NCBI GenBank assembly: GCA_030688615.1
Contig: JAUYIZ010000424.1
Span: 1-32,535 of the forward strand
DNA from: Desulfobacterales bacterium
Lineage (GTDB): Bacteria; Desulfobacterota; Desulfobacteria; Desulfobacterales; JAUYIZ01
Length of the DNA: 32,535 bases
Direction of reading: 5' to 3'
The notes under the pieces were generated by a model, which ran no database searches, had not been told where the DNA came from, and saw only the letters and a program-made list of their open reading frames with translations. Shown here piece by piece: positions 19,441 to 28,880 of this stretch (positions within the stretch are counted from its first letter, which is position 1; the number at the start of each line of letters is the position of its first letter). The position numbers and the translations under genes were made by a program.

Positions 19441-19956
19441 TTATTTTTCGATTCCAACTCTGGCTTGCACTCCTTTGCTGTAATAGTGCCGGACAGCCTT
19501 CATTTCGGTCACCAGATCGGCGGCTTCAATAATTTCATCCGGTGCGCCCCGCCCCGTAAGCACCAGTTCCGTATCTTCCGGCTTGGCGGCGATGAGTTCC
19601 AGCAGATCCCGGGCTGAAAAAAGCCCCGTCATGACGGCAACATTGGCTTCATCCAGTATCACCAGCTTGTGCTCTCCTCCGGCCAGGACTGTTTTTACCT
19701 TTTCAAGCCCTTTTTGCGCTGCGGCGATTTCCCCGGCCGAAGGCTTTCCCTGGATAAACCGGCCGAGCCCGAACTGCTCCACGGTGATCAGATCGGAAAA
19801 TCTTGCCAACGCGGTGGTTTCGCTATAATGTCCCAGCTTCATAAACTGTGCCAGGTAAACCTTCAGGCCGGCCCCGGCAGCGCGGACGGCCAGACCGATG
19901 GCTGCGGTGGTTTTGCCTTTCCCGTCTCCGGTGTAAACCTGCACGAAGCCTTTCAT
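19441..19956 (-). CDS. cobO: Cob(I)alamin adenosyltransferase (CobO/BtuR type)
   Basis: GFVQVYTGDGKGKTTAAIGLAVRAAGAGLKVYLAQFMK; VILDEANVA; ELVLTGRGAPDEIIEAADLVTEM. Confidence 0.95.
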   Translation of the reverse strand: MKGFVQVYTGDGKGKTTAAIGLAVRAAGAGLKVYLAQFMKLGHYSETTALARFSDLITVEQFGLGRFIQGKPSAGEIAAAQKGLEKVKTVLAGGEHKLVILDEANVAVMTGLFSARDLLELIAAKPEDTELVLTGRGAPDEIIEAADLVTEMKAVRHYYSKGVQARVGIEK

Positions 19957-19976
19957 GGTTTGATCCTTTTTTTCTG

Positions 19977-20867
19977 CTACACCATCAGGATGGTGCCCGC
20001 AACAACGGCAAAGATTCCAATGACAACGGCCCGGTTGAATACCTCCAGTTGACGGTTAAACAGAAATGAGAGCAGCAGCAGAAAGACCGGGGAAGTGGAA
20101 AAAATAGGGGAAACGACGCTGGCCGGCCCCGAACTGAGTGCGATAAAGCGAAAAAGATGGGCCAGGGCGCTGAACAGGCCGATCAGGCTGAACAGGCCCA
20201 GACTTCCGGCTTTTATGCCCTCAAAAGTCACCCGGCTGTTTCGGCTTAAGATAAAGACCCCTAAAACCAAAAATGCCGCTAAATTGGAGACCAGCGCGCC
20301 GGCGATGGGGGCATTGACGCCTGCAAGGCCGAATTTTACCAGGATGGGGCTTGCCCCCCAGGTTACACCCGTGCCCATTCCATAAAAAAACGCCCGGCGG
20401 GGCATGCCGCTCAACAGGCCCTTGCCGCCGCGGAAGGTTTCGGGACTCAAAGCGCCGAGAACCACACCCAGAACGATCAACAGAATGCCCATGGCAAGCT
20501 TCCAGGTCAAGGCCTCCCCCAGCATGAAAACGCCCATGGAAACGGCCACAAGGGGGCTGGTCCGCGACATGATTCCTGCAATGTTGGCTCCCACAAGCTG
20601 CACGCAGCGCAGGTAGAACCAGCGGCCCAGAATATAATGAATAATTCCGGCTGCCGAAAACCACAAGTAGCTCTGCCATGAAAAGGAGGCAAAATTGCTT
20701 AAACGTCCGGTGCCGATTAAAATCAGGACAAAAAAAACCATTCCGGCGGCAATGGTTATTAAAACACTGAAGCTCGCATCCATCATTTTAATGACGGCCC
20801 TGCGCGCTACAATGCCGTTGAAGGAGAAGCTGATTGCGCCTAAAAGGGCTAATAGACCCGCACTCAC
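19977..20867 (-). CDS. EamA/DMT family transporter
   Basis: About 10 hydrophobic segments, paired EamA-like repeats (GWxx, LLIVLGVVLGALS). GTG start at 20867 with a GAGGGG Shine-Dalgarno at 20875-20880. Confidence 0.85.
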   Translation of the reverse strand: MSAGLLALLGAISFSFNGIVARRAVIKMMDASFSVLITIAAGMVFFVLILIGTGRLSNFASFSWQSYLWFSAAGIIHYILGRWFYLRCVQLVGANIAGIMSRTSPLVAVSMGVFMLGEALTWKLAMGILLIVLGVVLGALSPETFRGGKGLLSGMPRRAFFYGMGTGVTWGASPILVKFGLAGVNAPIAGALVSNLAAFLVLGVFILSRNSRVTFEGIKAGSLGLFSLIGLFSALAHLFRFIALSSGPASVVSPIFSTSPVFLLLLSFLFNRQLEVFNRAVVIGIFAVVAGTILMV

Positions 20868-20880
20868 GAATAAACCCCTC

Positions 20881-21022
20881 GAGACCTTTGCAAAACACCC
20901 CCTTTCGCCCGATTTCTGCGTCCGGCTAAAAATTTAATCCTCAAAATACTCAATGTATTCCTGTGGTTAAATTTTTTGCCATCCTTGAACTTGAACGAAA
21001 TTGAGCATTTTTCAAAGGTCTC
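20881..21022 (-). mobile_element. 142-bp MITE-like element, copy 2, flanked by the CCCTC target-site duplication
   Basis: Same TIRs as copy 1; direct repeats CCCTC at 20876-20880 and 21023-21027; same length as copy 1. Confidence 0.88.
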
Positions 21023-21129
21023 CCCTCTGTAAAGATACGCGGTGATTGGAAACTTTCCTAACTGCGTTTCAACGTATGTTATAAGAAGGTGGCAAGTCAA
21101 GGGCAAACATCATCAAAGGTCCATCCGGG

Positions 21130-22440
21130 TTATTCCGCGCGCCGGGGGACGGTTCTGATCAGGGCTGCAATCAAGGTTGCAAAGAGCATATTTGCGGCGC
21201 CGAAGGCAAAGGCCCCGGCGTAACTGCGGCTCGCATCGAATACCAGCCCCCCCACGGCAGGGCCGATGGCCGCCCCGATGGTCCAGCCCACGCCGATGAT
21301 GCCCATGATCGTGCCGATGTCGTCCATGCCGAACACATCACTGACCAGCACCGTCACTTGAGAACTGAGGCCTCCCCATGAAAAGCCAAAAATTGCAGCC
21401 ACCAGATAAAAGACCCATAAGTCCTGGGTCCAGATCAGAAAGGTGAGCGCTCCGGCCTGGACCAGGGCGCTGGCGACCGCCGGTATTTTCCTGCCGATCG
21501 TGTCTGATATTCTGCCGACGACAATCCGCCCCGCAATGGATGCGGCGCCTATCAGACTGAGGATAAGCGCTGCATTCATCGGTTCGATGCCCAGATCGAC
21601 CGCATGGGGGACAATGTGGGTTAAAAGAAGATGGACACTCAAAGACAACAGCAGCCAGATCATGAAAAGGAACCAGAAGTTGGCGGTTCGGACGGCCTCC
21701 GTCAGGGAAAGACCGGTCCCGGGTTTACGTCCCTGGCCGTCCTGCCGCGCGGGCCGGGTGACGTCCGGCTTGGCGCCATCGGGTAAAAGTCCCATCTCGG
21801 CAGGATCTTTTTTCAGCAGGACAGACATGCAGGTGACGATGGACCAGGAGATGACGGCCAGTATCAGGAAGGCGGTACGCCAATCAAAAGCGGAAATGAG
21901 GTAGGCGGAAAACGGCGCCATAATAAAAGTGCCCGCAGCGTTGCCTGCGCCGGATATGCCCAAGGCAAATCCCCGCCGTTTGTCAAACCAGCGGGAAACC
22001 GTTGAGTTGACCACGGTGAATACCGGACTTGTCCCGAAGGCCAGCAGGAAGCTGTAACTAAAGTACAGATGCCATAAACTGCCTGCGCGGCTGATCATTA
22101 TCAGGCTCAGGCCGGTGAGTATTCCCATTAAAAACGTAAGGCGCCTGGGTCCGTACCTGTCCAGCGCCCAGCCCCCCAGAACCGAGGCGATGCTGGAAAT
22201 TGCCATGTGAGCAGAGAAAATCCCCGAGGTGACCGCACGGGACAGATAAAATTCGGTCTCGATGGAGTTAAAAAACACACCAAAGGAATAGCGCATGCCA
22301 TAGTTTGTCAACCCGATGGCCAAACTGGCGGCGACGATCACCCAGCCGTAGAAGATATTATCGTGCAGCCATAATAACCAGCGGGCCCACATAATATAAT
22401 CCTTTTTATAAAAAAGTCTTTTGCCAAACACCCCCGGCAA
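21130..22440 (-). CDS. MFS transporter (OFA/monocarboxylate-like)
   Basis: 12-TM hydrophobic pattern, GGWALDRYGPRR and GRISDTIGRK loop motifs. Confidence 0.88.
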   Translation of the reverse strand: MPGVFGKRLFYKKDYIMWARWLLWLHDNIFYGWVIVAASLAIGLTNYGMRYSFGVFFNSIETEFYLSRAVTSGIFSAHMAISSIASVLGGWALDRYGPRRLTFLMGILTGLSLIMISRAGSLWHLYFSYSFLLAFGTSPVFTVVNSTVSRWFDKRRGFALGISGAGNAAGTFIMAPFSAYLISAFDWRTAFLILAVISWSIVTCMSVLLKKDPAEMGLLPDGAKPDVTRPARQDGQGRKPGTGLSLTEAVRTANFWFLFMIWLLLSLSVHLLLTHIVPHAVDLGIEPMNAALILSLIGAASIAGRIVVGRISDTIGRKIPAVASALVQAGALTFLIWTQDLWVFYLVAAIFGFSWGGLSSQVTVLVSDVFGMDDIGTIMGIIGVGWTIGAAIGPAVGGLVFDASRSYAGAFAFGAANMLFATLIAALIRTVPRRAE

Positions 22441-22549
22441 CCTATATCAGCCGGCATAAGTTTGTCAAGCCGCGCCCCGGGCTGCCCCGGGGAAATCCGG
22501 CAAGCGGGGATGCAGCGCATATCCTGCCGGATGAAACAGCGCTTTTGGC

Positions 22550-22579
22550 TTGACAGGCCTGCCCTCGTTTTGACATAAT
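22550..22579 (+). promoter_or_regulatory. Sigma70-type promoter for the ubiD-family gene
   Basis: TTGACA-N18-CATAAT, about 30 bp upstream of the start codon region. Confidence 0.5.
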
Positions 22580-22609
22580 CCGGGCCTGAACCTAAAAAAA
22601 AGAAGCGAG

Positions 22610-24205
22610 GTGAGAGTTATGGCATATTACCGAGATTTGCGCGACTATTTAAAAGTCCTGGAAGAAAAAAACAAGTTGGTGAGAATCAAAAGTGAGATCA
22701 ACAAGGACACTGAACTGCATCCCTTGGTGCGGTGGCAGTTTCGCGGGCTTCCCGAAGCCGAGCGCAAGGGGTTTCTGTTTGAAAATGTCACGGATGTTCA
22801 CGGGCGAAAATATTCCATACCGGTGGCGGTGGCGATTCATGCGGCGTCCCGGGAGATTTACGGACTGGCCATGGGCTGCGGGCCCCATGAAATTGCTGAA
22901 AAATGGACCCGGGCTCAGCTCAACCCGCTGGCGCCCCGGATGGTATCGAGCGGGCCGGTTCAGGAGGAGATTCACAAGGGAGCAAAGCTCCTGGAACATG
23001 GCGGGATGGAAGAGTTTCCGGTGCCCATATCGACCCCTGGATTTGATAACGCCCCTTATTTAACGGCGGCCAACTGGGTGACAAAAGATCCGGAAACCGG
23101 GCTGCGCAATATGGGCAATTACCGCTCCATGGTCAAACGGGAGAACCGGCTGGGAATTTTAAGCCGCGGCACGCAGCATCTTCGCATTCACTGGGAAAAA
23201 AGTCGCAAGGCGGGCAAACCCCTGCAGGCGGCAATCGTTTTAGGGCCGCCGCCCAATGTCGGCCTGGTGGCTACGGCTAAAATTGCTTTCGGTGTCGATG
23301 AGTATGCTGTCGCCGGCGGGCTTGCGGGCGAGCCGCTGGAACTGGTCAAATGCCAGACCGTGGATCTGGAAGTTCCGGCCACGGCGGAAATCGTCATCGA
23401 GGGCGAAATGCCGGTGGATGCCATGGAAACCGAAGGGGCTTTCGGGGAATTTTCCGGCTACATGGGAATGCCCGGGATCAATCCTTTCCTGAACATCACC
23501 TGCATCACCCATCGCAAAAAACCCATATTCAATGCTTTTCTCAGCCAGTTCCCCCCCAGTGAGAGCAGCAAATTGAGGCAGGTGGGCAGCGAGGCGGCTT
23601 TCTATAAATTCCTGAAATACGACTGCAACATCTCGGGTGTCCGCGATGTGGCTTTTCATGAAAGTTCCGGCAGCGCCCCTTATATGGTTATTCGAATAAA
23701 GAAAAATTTCCCCTCCGAAGGCTGGCAGGCGCTCAATGGCGCTGCGGCTTATACCGCCACCAACGGCAAATTTATCATTCTGGTGGATGAAGACATCGAT
23801 CCCTGGGATGCGGATTCGGTCAACTGGGCCATGAGCTTTCGCGTGCAACCCCACCGGGACATCCGGATCACCATGGGAAGAGAATCCTCGCTGGATCCCT
23901 CCTCGGCACCCCTTGAAGAAGGAGATCGGCGCTATCCCATGCCCCACGGCTGTTCCTCGATTTTAATCGATGCCACCATGAAGTGGCCTTATCCACCGGT
24001 TTCCCTGCCCCGGAAAAACTTCATGGAGGAGGCCAGGAAGATATGGGAAAGGGAGGGACTGCCCAAGCTGAGTCCGAAAACGCCCTGGTACGGCTACTCC
24101 CTGGGTTACTGGACCGAGGAAAATGAGGCGGAAGCCCGTCTGGCGCTGGAAGGCCGGTATTATGAAACCGGCGATAAATTCGGCAGCAATAAAGTGAAAT
24201 CCTGA
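22610..24205 (+). CDS. UbiD family prenylated-FMN-dependent decarboxylase
   Basis: MAYYRDLRDYLKVLEEKNKLVRI, CxxH-free UbiD core, METEGAFGEFSGYMG, SQFPPSESSKLRQVG. Start may be 22610 (GTG) or ATG 22619. Confidence 0.92.
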   Translation: MRVMAYYRDLRDYLKVLEEKNKLVRIKSEINKDTELHPLVRWQFRGLPEAERKGFLFENVTDVHGRKYSIPVAVAIHAASREIYGLAMGCGPHEIAEKWTRAQLNPLAPRMVSSGPVQEEIHKGAKLLEHGGMEEFPVPISTPGFDNAPYLTAANWVTKDPETGLRNMGNYRSMVKRENRLGILSRGTQHLRIHWEKSRKAGKPLQAAIVLGPPPNVGLVATAKIAFGVDEYAVAGGLAGEPLELVKCQTVDLEVPATAEIVIEGEMPVDAMETEGAFGEFSGYMGMPGINPFLNITCITHRKKPIFNAFLSQFPPSESSKLRQVGSEAAFYKFLKYDCNISGVRDVAFHESSGSAPYMVIRIKKNFPSEGWQALNGAAAYTATNGKFIILVDEDIDPWDADSVNWAMSFRVQPHRDIRITMGRESSLDPSSAPLEEGDRRYPMPHGCSSILIDATMKWPYPPVSLPRKNFMEEARKIWEREGLPKLSPKTPWYGYSLGYWTEENEAEARLALEGRYYETGDKFGSNKVKS

Positions 24206-24223
24206 TTTTAGGTACGCGAGCCC

Positions 24224-24454
24224 TTACTCGATGCTATGGCAGGATTTGCAAAATTTACGGGGGACCCCTCTGCCGATCCAGCGAAAAACCATCGAATGTT
24301 TGACACCGCATTTGGGACAGATACATTCAACTTTGTCTTTGCAGTCAAGGTCAAAGGTTGCGGCGTCATATTCTAAATCGTTGCTTGGCTGCAGTTCCAG
24401 ATCGTTGCGGTATTGTAATCCTGCGCGAATTTTTCCACCCCTGATGTTAGACAT
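24224..24454 (-). CDS. Small zinc-ribbon protein (CPKC..CKSC)
   Basis: 76 aa with VECICPKCGVKH...RKFCKSCHSIE. Confidence 0.6.
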   Translation of the reverse strand: MSNIRGGKIRAGLQYRNDLELQPSNDLEYDAATFDLDCKDKVECICPKCGVKHSMVFRWIGRGVPRKFCKSCHSIE

Positions 24455-24595
24455 ATAGACCTCACGGTGTCAGCCGATTTAAGCCGTGGCGTTGAGTTCC
24501 GCACGGCAGAAGCAATTTGACGGCCGCGTTATGGCATTGGAAAATCAAAAAATCAATATAAATTATAACCTGGTCCTAAATATTGCGGTCCTGCT

Positions 24596-25483
24596 TCAGG
24601 AACTTTCCCGCATCATCCGGTCCAGGAGTGTTTTTAAGCTCTCGGGCCAGGGTTTGGGGGTTATCCCGAAGTTGTTTTGAATCCGGGTGCTGTCCAGTGC
24701 GGAGTAAGGGGGTCTGCGGGCTTTGGCCGGATAGTCTGCTGTTGAGATGGGTATGATCCGGCGTATCTTGAGGGGGCGGTACTGTATGGCCAGGTTAAAC
24801 AGGGTTTCCGCAAACATGTGCCAGGTGGTCACGCCCTCGCCGCAATAGTGGTAAGTTCCCCAGGCAACAGGGGCTCCTTCTGATATTCTCCGGGCGATCC
24901 GCAGAATGCATTCGGCCAGATCGGCAGCACTGGTGGGGGAGCCGAACTGATCGGCGACGACGCTGACGACCTCCCGCTCGCGGCCGATCTGCAACATGGT
25001 CTTCACAAAATTTTTCCCGTAGAAGCCGTAGAGCCAGGATGTGCGGATGATGATGTGCTCGCGTAAAGCAGACCGGACCCTGTCTTCTCCCCGGGCCTGG
25101 CTTTGACCATAAACAGAAAGGGGGGATACGACATCATCTTCCAGATAGGGCGTTGTCTTGGTTCCGTCGAACACATAATCGGTGGAGATCTGGATAAGGG
25201 GAATGCGTGCCAGATGACAGCATCCGGCAAGATTAGCCGGGCCGGTGCTGTTGACGGCAAAAGCACGCTCCGGTTCGTCCTCGGCCTGGTCCACCCGGGT
25301 ATAGCCGGCCGCATTTACGACCAGATCCGGTTTAACCGAATCGATGCTCTCTTTAACTTGAGATGGCTGCGTGATATCCAGCCGGGACGAACCGAATCCC
25401 CGGATATGGAAAGGATAGTCTTTCCCTTGCATTAAGATTTCTGAGCCCAGCTGTCCTTGGGCGCCGGTAACCAGAATTTTCAC
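24596..25483 (-). CDS. rfbD: dTDP-4-dehydrorhamnose reductase
   Basis: [50 protein letters not shown]. Confidence 0.95.
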   Translation of the reverse strand: MKILVTGAQGQLGSEILMQGKDYPFHIRGFGSSRLDITQPSQVKESIDSVKPDLVVNAAGYTRVDQAEDEPERAFAVNSTGPANLAGCCHLARIPLIQISTDYVFDGTKTTPYLEDDVVSPLSVYGQSQARGEDRVRSALREHIIIRTSWLYGFYGKNFVKTMLQIGREREVVSVVADQFGSPTSAADLAECILRIARRISEGAPVAWGTYHYCGEGVTTWHMFAETLFNLAIQYRPLKIRRIIPISTADYPAKARRPPYSALDSTRIQNNFGITPKPWPESLKTLLDRMMRESS

Positions 25484-26043
25484 GATTTGCGGCCTGTCTG
25501 AGGAAGTTTGTCCGGCGGCAGATCCGAAAGGCAGGGGTATGTTCTGTCTTTTTCAGAAAGGATCGGGTTCTTTACCGGCCAGTTGATGCCAAGGCCCGGA
25601 TCAGACCAGAGTATCCCTCCTTCGTCCCCGGGGGCATAAAGCGCTGAACATTTGTACAGCACATGGGCCGAATCGCTCAGTACGCAAAAGCCGTGGGCGA
25701 ACCCTTCCGGGATGAAGATCTGATGCTTGTTTTGTCCGGACAGGTGAATTCCGAACCACTGTCCGAAAGTGGGGGAACCCGGGCGGATATCCACGCAGAC
25801 ATCGTATATTTCCCCGGTGATCACACCCACGAGTTTTGCCTGGGCCTGGGTCCTCTGGTAGTGAAGCCCGCGCAGGGTGTTTCGGACGGAAAAGGAGACG
25901 TTGTCCTGAACAAATATCCGGTTGATGCCGGACCGGGCATACCGCTCCCGGTGAAAAATTTCCACGAAAAAACCGCGGTCGTCCTGAAATACTTCCGGTT
26001 CGACAACCCAAACGCCGTCAAGGGGAGCAGGTCTGAGGTTCAT
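25480..26043 (-). CDS. rfbC: dTDP-4-dehydrorhamnose 3,5-epimerase
   Basis: [50 protein letters not shown]. Confidence 0.96.
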   Translation of the reverse strand: MNLRPAPLDGVWVVEPEVFQDDRGFFVEIFHRERYARSGINRIFVQDNVSFSVRNTLRGLHYQRTQAQAKLVGVITGEIYDVCVDIRPGSPTFGQWFGIHLSGQNKHQIFIPEGFAHGFCVLSDSAHVLYKCSALYAPGDEGGILWSDPGLGINWPVKNPILSEKDRTYPCLSDLPPDKLPQTGRKS

Positions 26044-26936
26044 GGCAGTCCTTGGTCATATTTTAGCATTTCCATCAGGTATTGCCCGTAACCGTTTTTC
26101 AAGAGCGGCCGGGCCAGGTTTTCCACCCGGGCGGCATCGATGTATCCCATGCGGAAGGCGATTTCTTCCAGGCAGGCGATTTTAAGGCCCTGCCGGCTTT
26201 CAATGGCTTCCACAAAGTTGGAGGCCTGCATCACGGCTTCATGGGTTCCCGTGTCGAGCCAGGCGATTCCCCTGCCGAGTTTTTCCACATGCAGCAGTCC
26301 CATTTTTAAATAGGCCATGTTCACATCGGTAATTTCAAGTTCACCCCGGGCCGAGGGTTTCAGTCCCGCGGCAATGTCCGTGACCTGGTTGTCATAAAAA
26401 TACAGGCCGGTCACAGCGTAATTGGACAACGGCTTGGTGGGTTTTTCCATGATGCTGATCGCTTTTCCCGCAGCATCGAACGAGACCACGCCGTAGCGCT
26501 GGGGGTCTTTGACCCAGTAGCCGAAAACAGTTGCGCCCCGGGTTCTGGCGTTGGCTCTGGCAAGCTTTTCGGTGAGACCGTCGCCGTAAAAAATGTTGTC
26601 TCCCAGTATCATGCAAACGTTGCCCTGGCCGATGAAATGACGCCCGAGGATAAAGGCCTGGGCCAGGCCTTCAGGCCGGGGCTGCTCGATGTATTGGAAA
26701 GAAATCCCCAGCTGGGAACCATCGCCGAGCAGTTTTTGAAACAGCGGCAAATCATGCGGGGTCGAAATGATCAGAATTTCCCGGATACCGGCGATCATCA
26801 GCACGGAAAGGGGATAATAAATCATGGGTTTGTCATACAGGGGCAGCAGCTGTTTGCTGACCACCTGGGTGATGGGGTAAAGACGCGTGCCGGACCCGCC
26901 TGCCAGAATGATGCCTTTCATTATAGATCCTTTCAA
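26040..26936 (-). CDS. rfbA: Glucose-1-phosphate thymidylyltransferase
   Basis: [39 protein letters not shown]; the true start is likely the internal MKGIILAGG. Confidence 0.97.
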   Translation of the reverse strand: MKGSIMKGIILAGGSGTRLYPITQVVSKQLLPLYDKPMIYYPLSVLMIAGIREILIISTPHDLPLFQKLLGDGSQLGISFQYIEQPRPEGLAQAFILGRHFIGQGNVCMILGDNIFYGDGLTEKLARANARTRGATVFGYWVKDPQRYGVVSFDAAGKAISIMEKPTKPLSNYAVTGLYFYDNQVTDIAAGLKPSARGELEITDVNMAYLKMGLLHVEKLGRGIAWLDTGTHEAVMQASNFVEAIESRQGLKIACLEEIAFRMGYIDAARVENLARPLLKNGYGQYLMEMLKYDQGLP

Positions 26937-26939
26937 AAA

Positions 26940-27008
26940 ATCGGTTTACAGTTGCCGGTTTACAGTTCACAGTTTTTAAACCCGGAAACCGGTAACTGTT
27001 AACCGTTC
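26940..27008. repeat. GGTTTACAGTT/AACTGTTAACCG inverted-repeat unit, related to 3529-3684
   Basis: tcggtttacagttgccggtttacagttcacagtttttaaacccggaaaccggtaactgttaaccgttc; same unit vocabulary as the lon/pilD intergenic repeat. Confidence 0.65.
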
Positions 27009-27066
27009 TGTTGTATACTAAAGCCCTGAAAGGATTGCAACCGGGATATTTTTCATCATTTTTCGC

Positions 27067-27095
27067 TTGACATCTTATTCCCGTTATTGAATAAA
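27067..27095 (+). promoter_or_regulatory. Sigma70-type promoter for the MFS gene
   Basis: TTGACA-N17-AATAAA. Confidence 0.4.
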
Positions 27096-27240
27096 AATAG
27101 ACTTGTCAAAGGTCCGGTCTGTCCTGTCCTGTCTATGATGCGGCCCTCCAACTGTTCTTACGAATTAGTGTTCGTCCCTAAATGGCCCTTTTTGCGCCGG
27201 GCGGGGTTCTCCAACCAGTTGGCAAAAGGAGATGCTGAAT

Positions 27241-28485
27241 ATGAATGCGGAAATCCGGTCGAACCCCGACCTGGGAAACCGCCGTAGATGGCTTACGGCA
27301 GTAGCTGTTAATGTTGTCCATTGCTGCAGTCATTTGAATTCCCAGGGAATATCGATTCTCTATCCTATTCTGCGGGAACAATTCTCGTTCGGGTATACGG
27401 GTATCGGCCTGCTGTCCATTGTGAATCAGGCGGTGGAAGGCCCCATGCAACTTACCTTTGGCGTGATAACACGGTTCGTGAGCCGGATACGCATCATGGC
27501 CATCGGGACCATCCTGGCGTTCCTGGGGGTGGCCGGGATCGCGGTCTCGCAGAATTTTGCCCAGCTTGCCATCAGCCGGGCCGTGCGAGGCCTTGGCACC
27601 AGTCCCAACCATCCGGTGGGGGGCGCGCTGATGGCGGACAGTTTCCAGCATGCCAAATCGCGGGCTTTCGCCATCTATCAGACTGCCGGTAACGTGGGCG
27701 GTTTGATTGCCCCGATTGTCGTGGGAGGGCTGCTTTACTTTTTAGCGTGGCGGTCTGTCGTCGTTATAGTCGGTCTTCCAATTTTATTGGGAGGCTTACT
27801 GCTGCTTACCGTCCGGGGATCCCTGATCGATTCGGATTCGGGCCGGATCAAGAAACGTCACCAGGGATTGGGCCTGTCCGAATACGCGGTGGTGTTTCGT
27901 GAGCGAAACGCCATGCTCGTGGCCATGGTGATGATGGTGGGCGCCGCCGGCCGCGGTACCGGCTCCCTGAACAGCTATCTTGCCGCTATTCTGGTGGATC
28001 GGTTTGCCATCAGTCCGTCGGCGGCCGCCATCTTTGTCGGCGCCTATCTATTCGGCGGCTTAACCGGCCCCTTGACCATGGGATGGGTTGCGGATCGCAC
28101 TTCCCCCCGCTTTGTCCTGAGCACCACGCTGGGGTTTGCCGCCGTCTTCGTATTGCTGATTCTTGTGCCTGGAACGGCCGGTCCCATGTTGTTTGTCATC
28201 ACTTTTTTAGCAGGATTTTTTATCTATCCCCGCAGCAGTCTGACCCTGTCCATGCTCGTCAGTGCCATTCCCGACGATACCAGCGTGGATACCCTTTTGA
28301 GCATTTACCACACCTTTTCGGCCATTACCGGACCCCTGTGGCTCTTTCTGACCGGTTTCCTGGTGGATAGATTCGGACTTTCAACCGCCCTGGCTGTGAT
28401 GGCGTGTTCCTATGTCGCAGGGATTATCATCCTTAACCTTATCAAACCAGATACTGAAAAGCAGGCGAATGCGGTAACAATTTAA
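27241..28485 (+). CDS. MFS transporter
   Basis: 12-TM pattern. The ORF opens at 27232, but the AAAGGAG at 27225-27231 is correctly spaced for the ATG at 27241. Confidence 0.85.
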   Translation: MNAEIRSNPDLGNRRRWLTAVAVNVVHCCSHLNSQGISILYPILREQFSFGYTGIGLLSIVNQAVEGPMQLTFGVITRFVSRIRIMAIGTILAFLGVAGIAVSQNFAQLAISRAVRGLGTSPNHPVGGALMADSFQHAKSRAFAIYQTAGNVGGLIAPIVVGGLLYFLAWRSVVVIVGLPILLGGLLLLTVRGSLIDSDSGRIKKRHQGLGLSEYAVVFRERNAMLVAMVMMVGAAGRGTGSLNSYLAAILVDRFAISPSAAAIFVGAYLFGGLTGPLTMGWVADRTSPRFVLSTTLGFAAVFVLLILVPGTAGPMLFVITFLAGFFIYPRSSLTLSMLVSAIPDDTSVDTLLSIYHTFSAITGPLWLFLTGFLVDRFGLSTALAVMACSYVAGIIILNLIKPDTEKQANAVTI

Positions 28486-28705
28486 TACCTGAAGTATGAT
28501 TTTCCCTTCCGGACCAGCCGGTTACTTCCACTGATCCGTCTATCGGCTCAAAATAAAGGTTTATCCGGTTGATGCGTACTTCTTCCTGTAATATTGTTTT
28601 TCTCAATTTTTTGCTCAATGTAACATTTCGTTTGGTAATAACAAAAAACCGTAGAACTCTAACCTAAAATGTGGTACTATAAGTATAACGGGTGAAGTTC
28701 ACTAA

Positions 28706-28734
28706 TTGACAAGTTGATCTAATGCGACTATTCT
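28706..28734 (+). promoter_or_regulatory. Sigma70-type promoter for the protease-PIN cassette
   Basis: TTGACA-N17-TATTCT; implies a leader of about 140 nt before 28881. Confidence 0.5.
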
Positions 28735-28880
28735 CCAAATGTCTGATATGAGAAAGAATAATGTCTGGGAAAAACAACAATAGTAATTAATGCCTTACGG
28801 CTTTGCTAATGTTATTTTTTGGTCAATTGAGACGACGGTTGAATTGGATTAACTGCACCTAACGTTTCGAGGTTTTCAAA

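Noticed and set aside
28486-28880. Integron attC-like core sites (CACCTAACG, GTTGAAT)
   Set aside because: Short matches only; no paired R/L boxes of attC layout and no integrase in the window.
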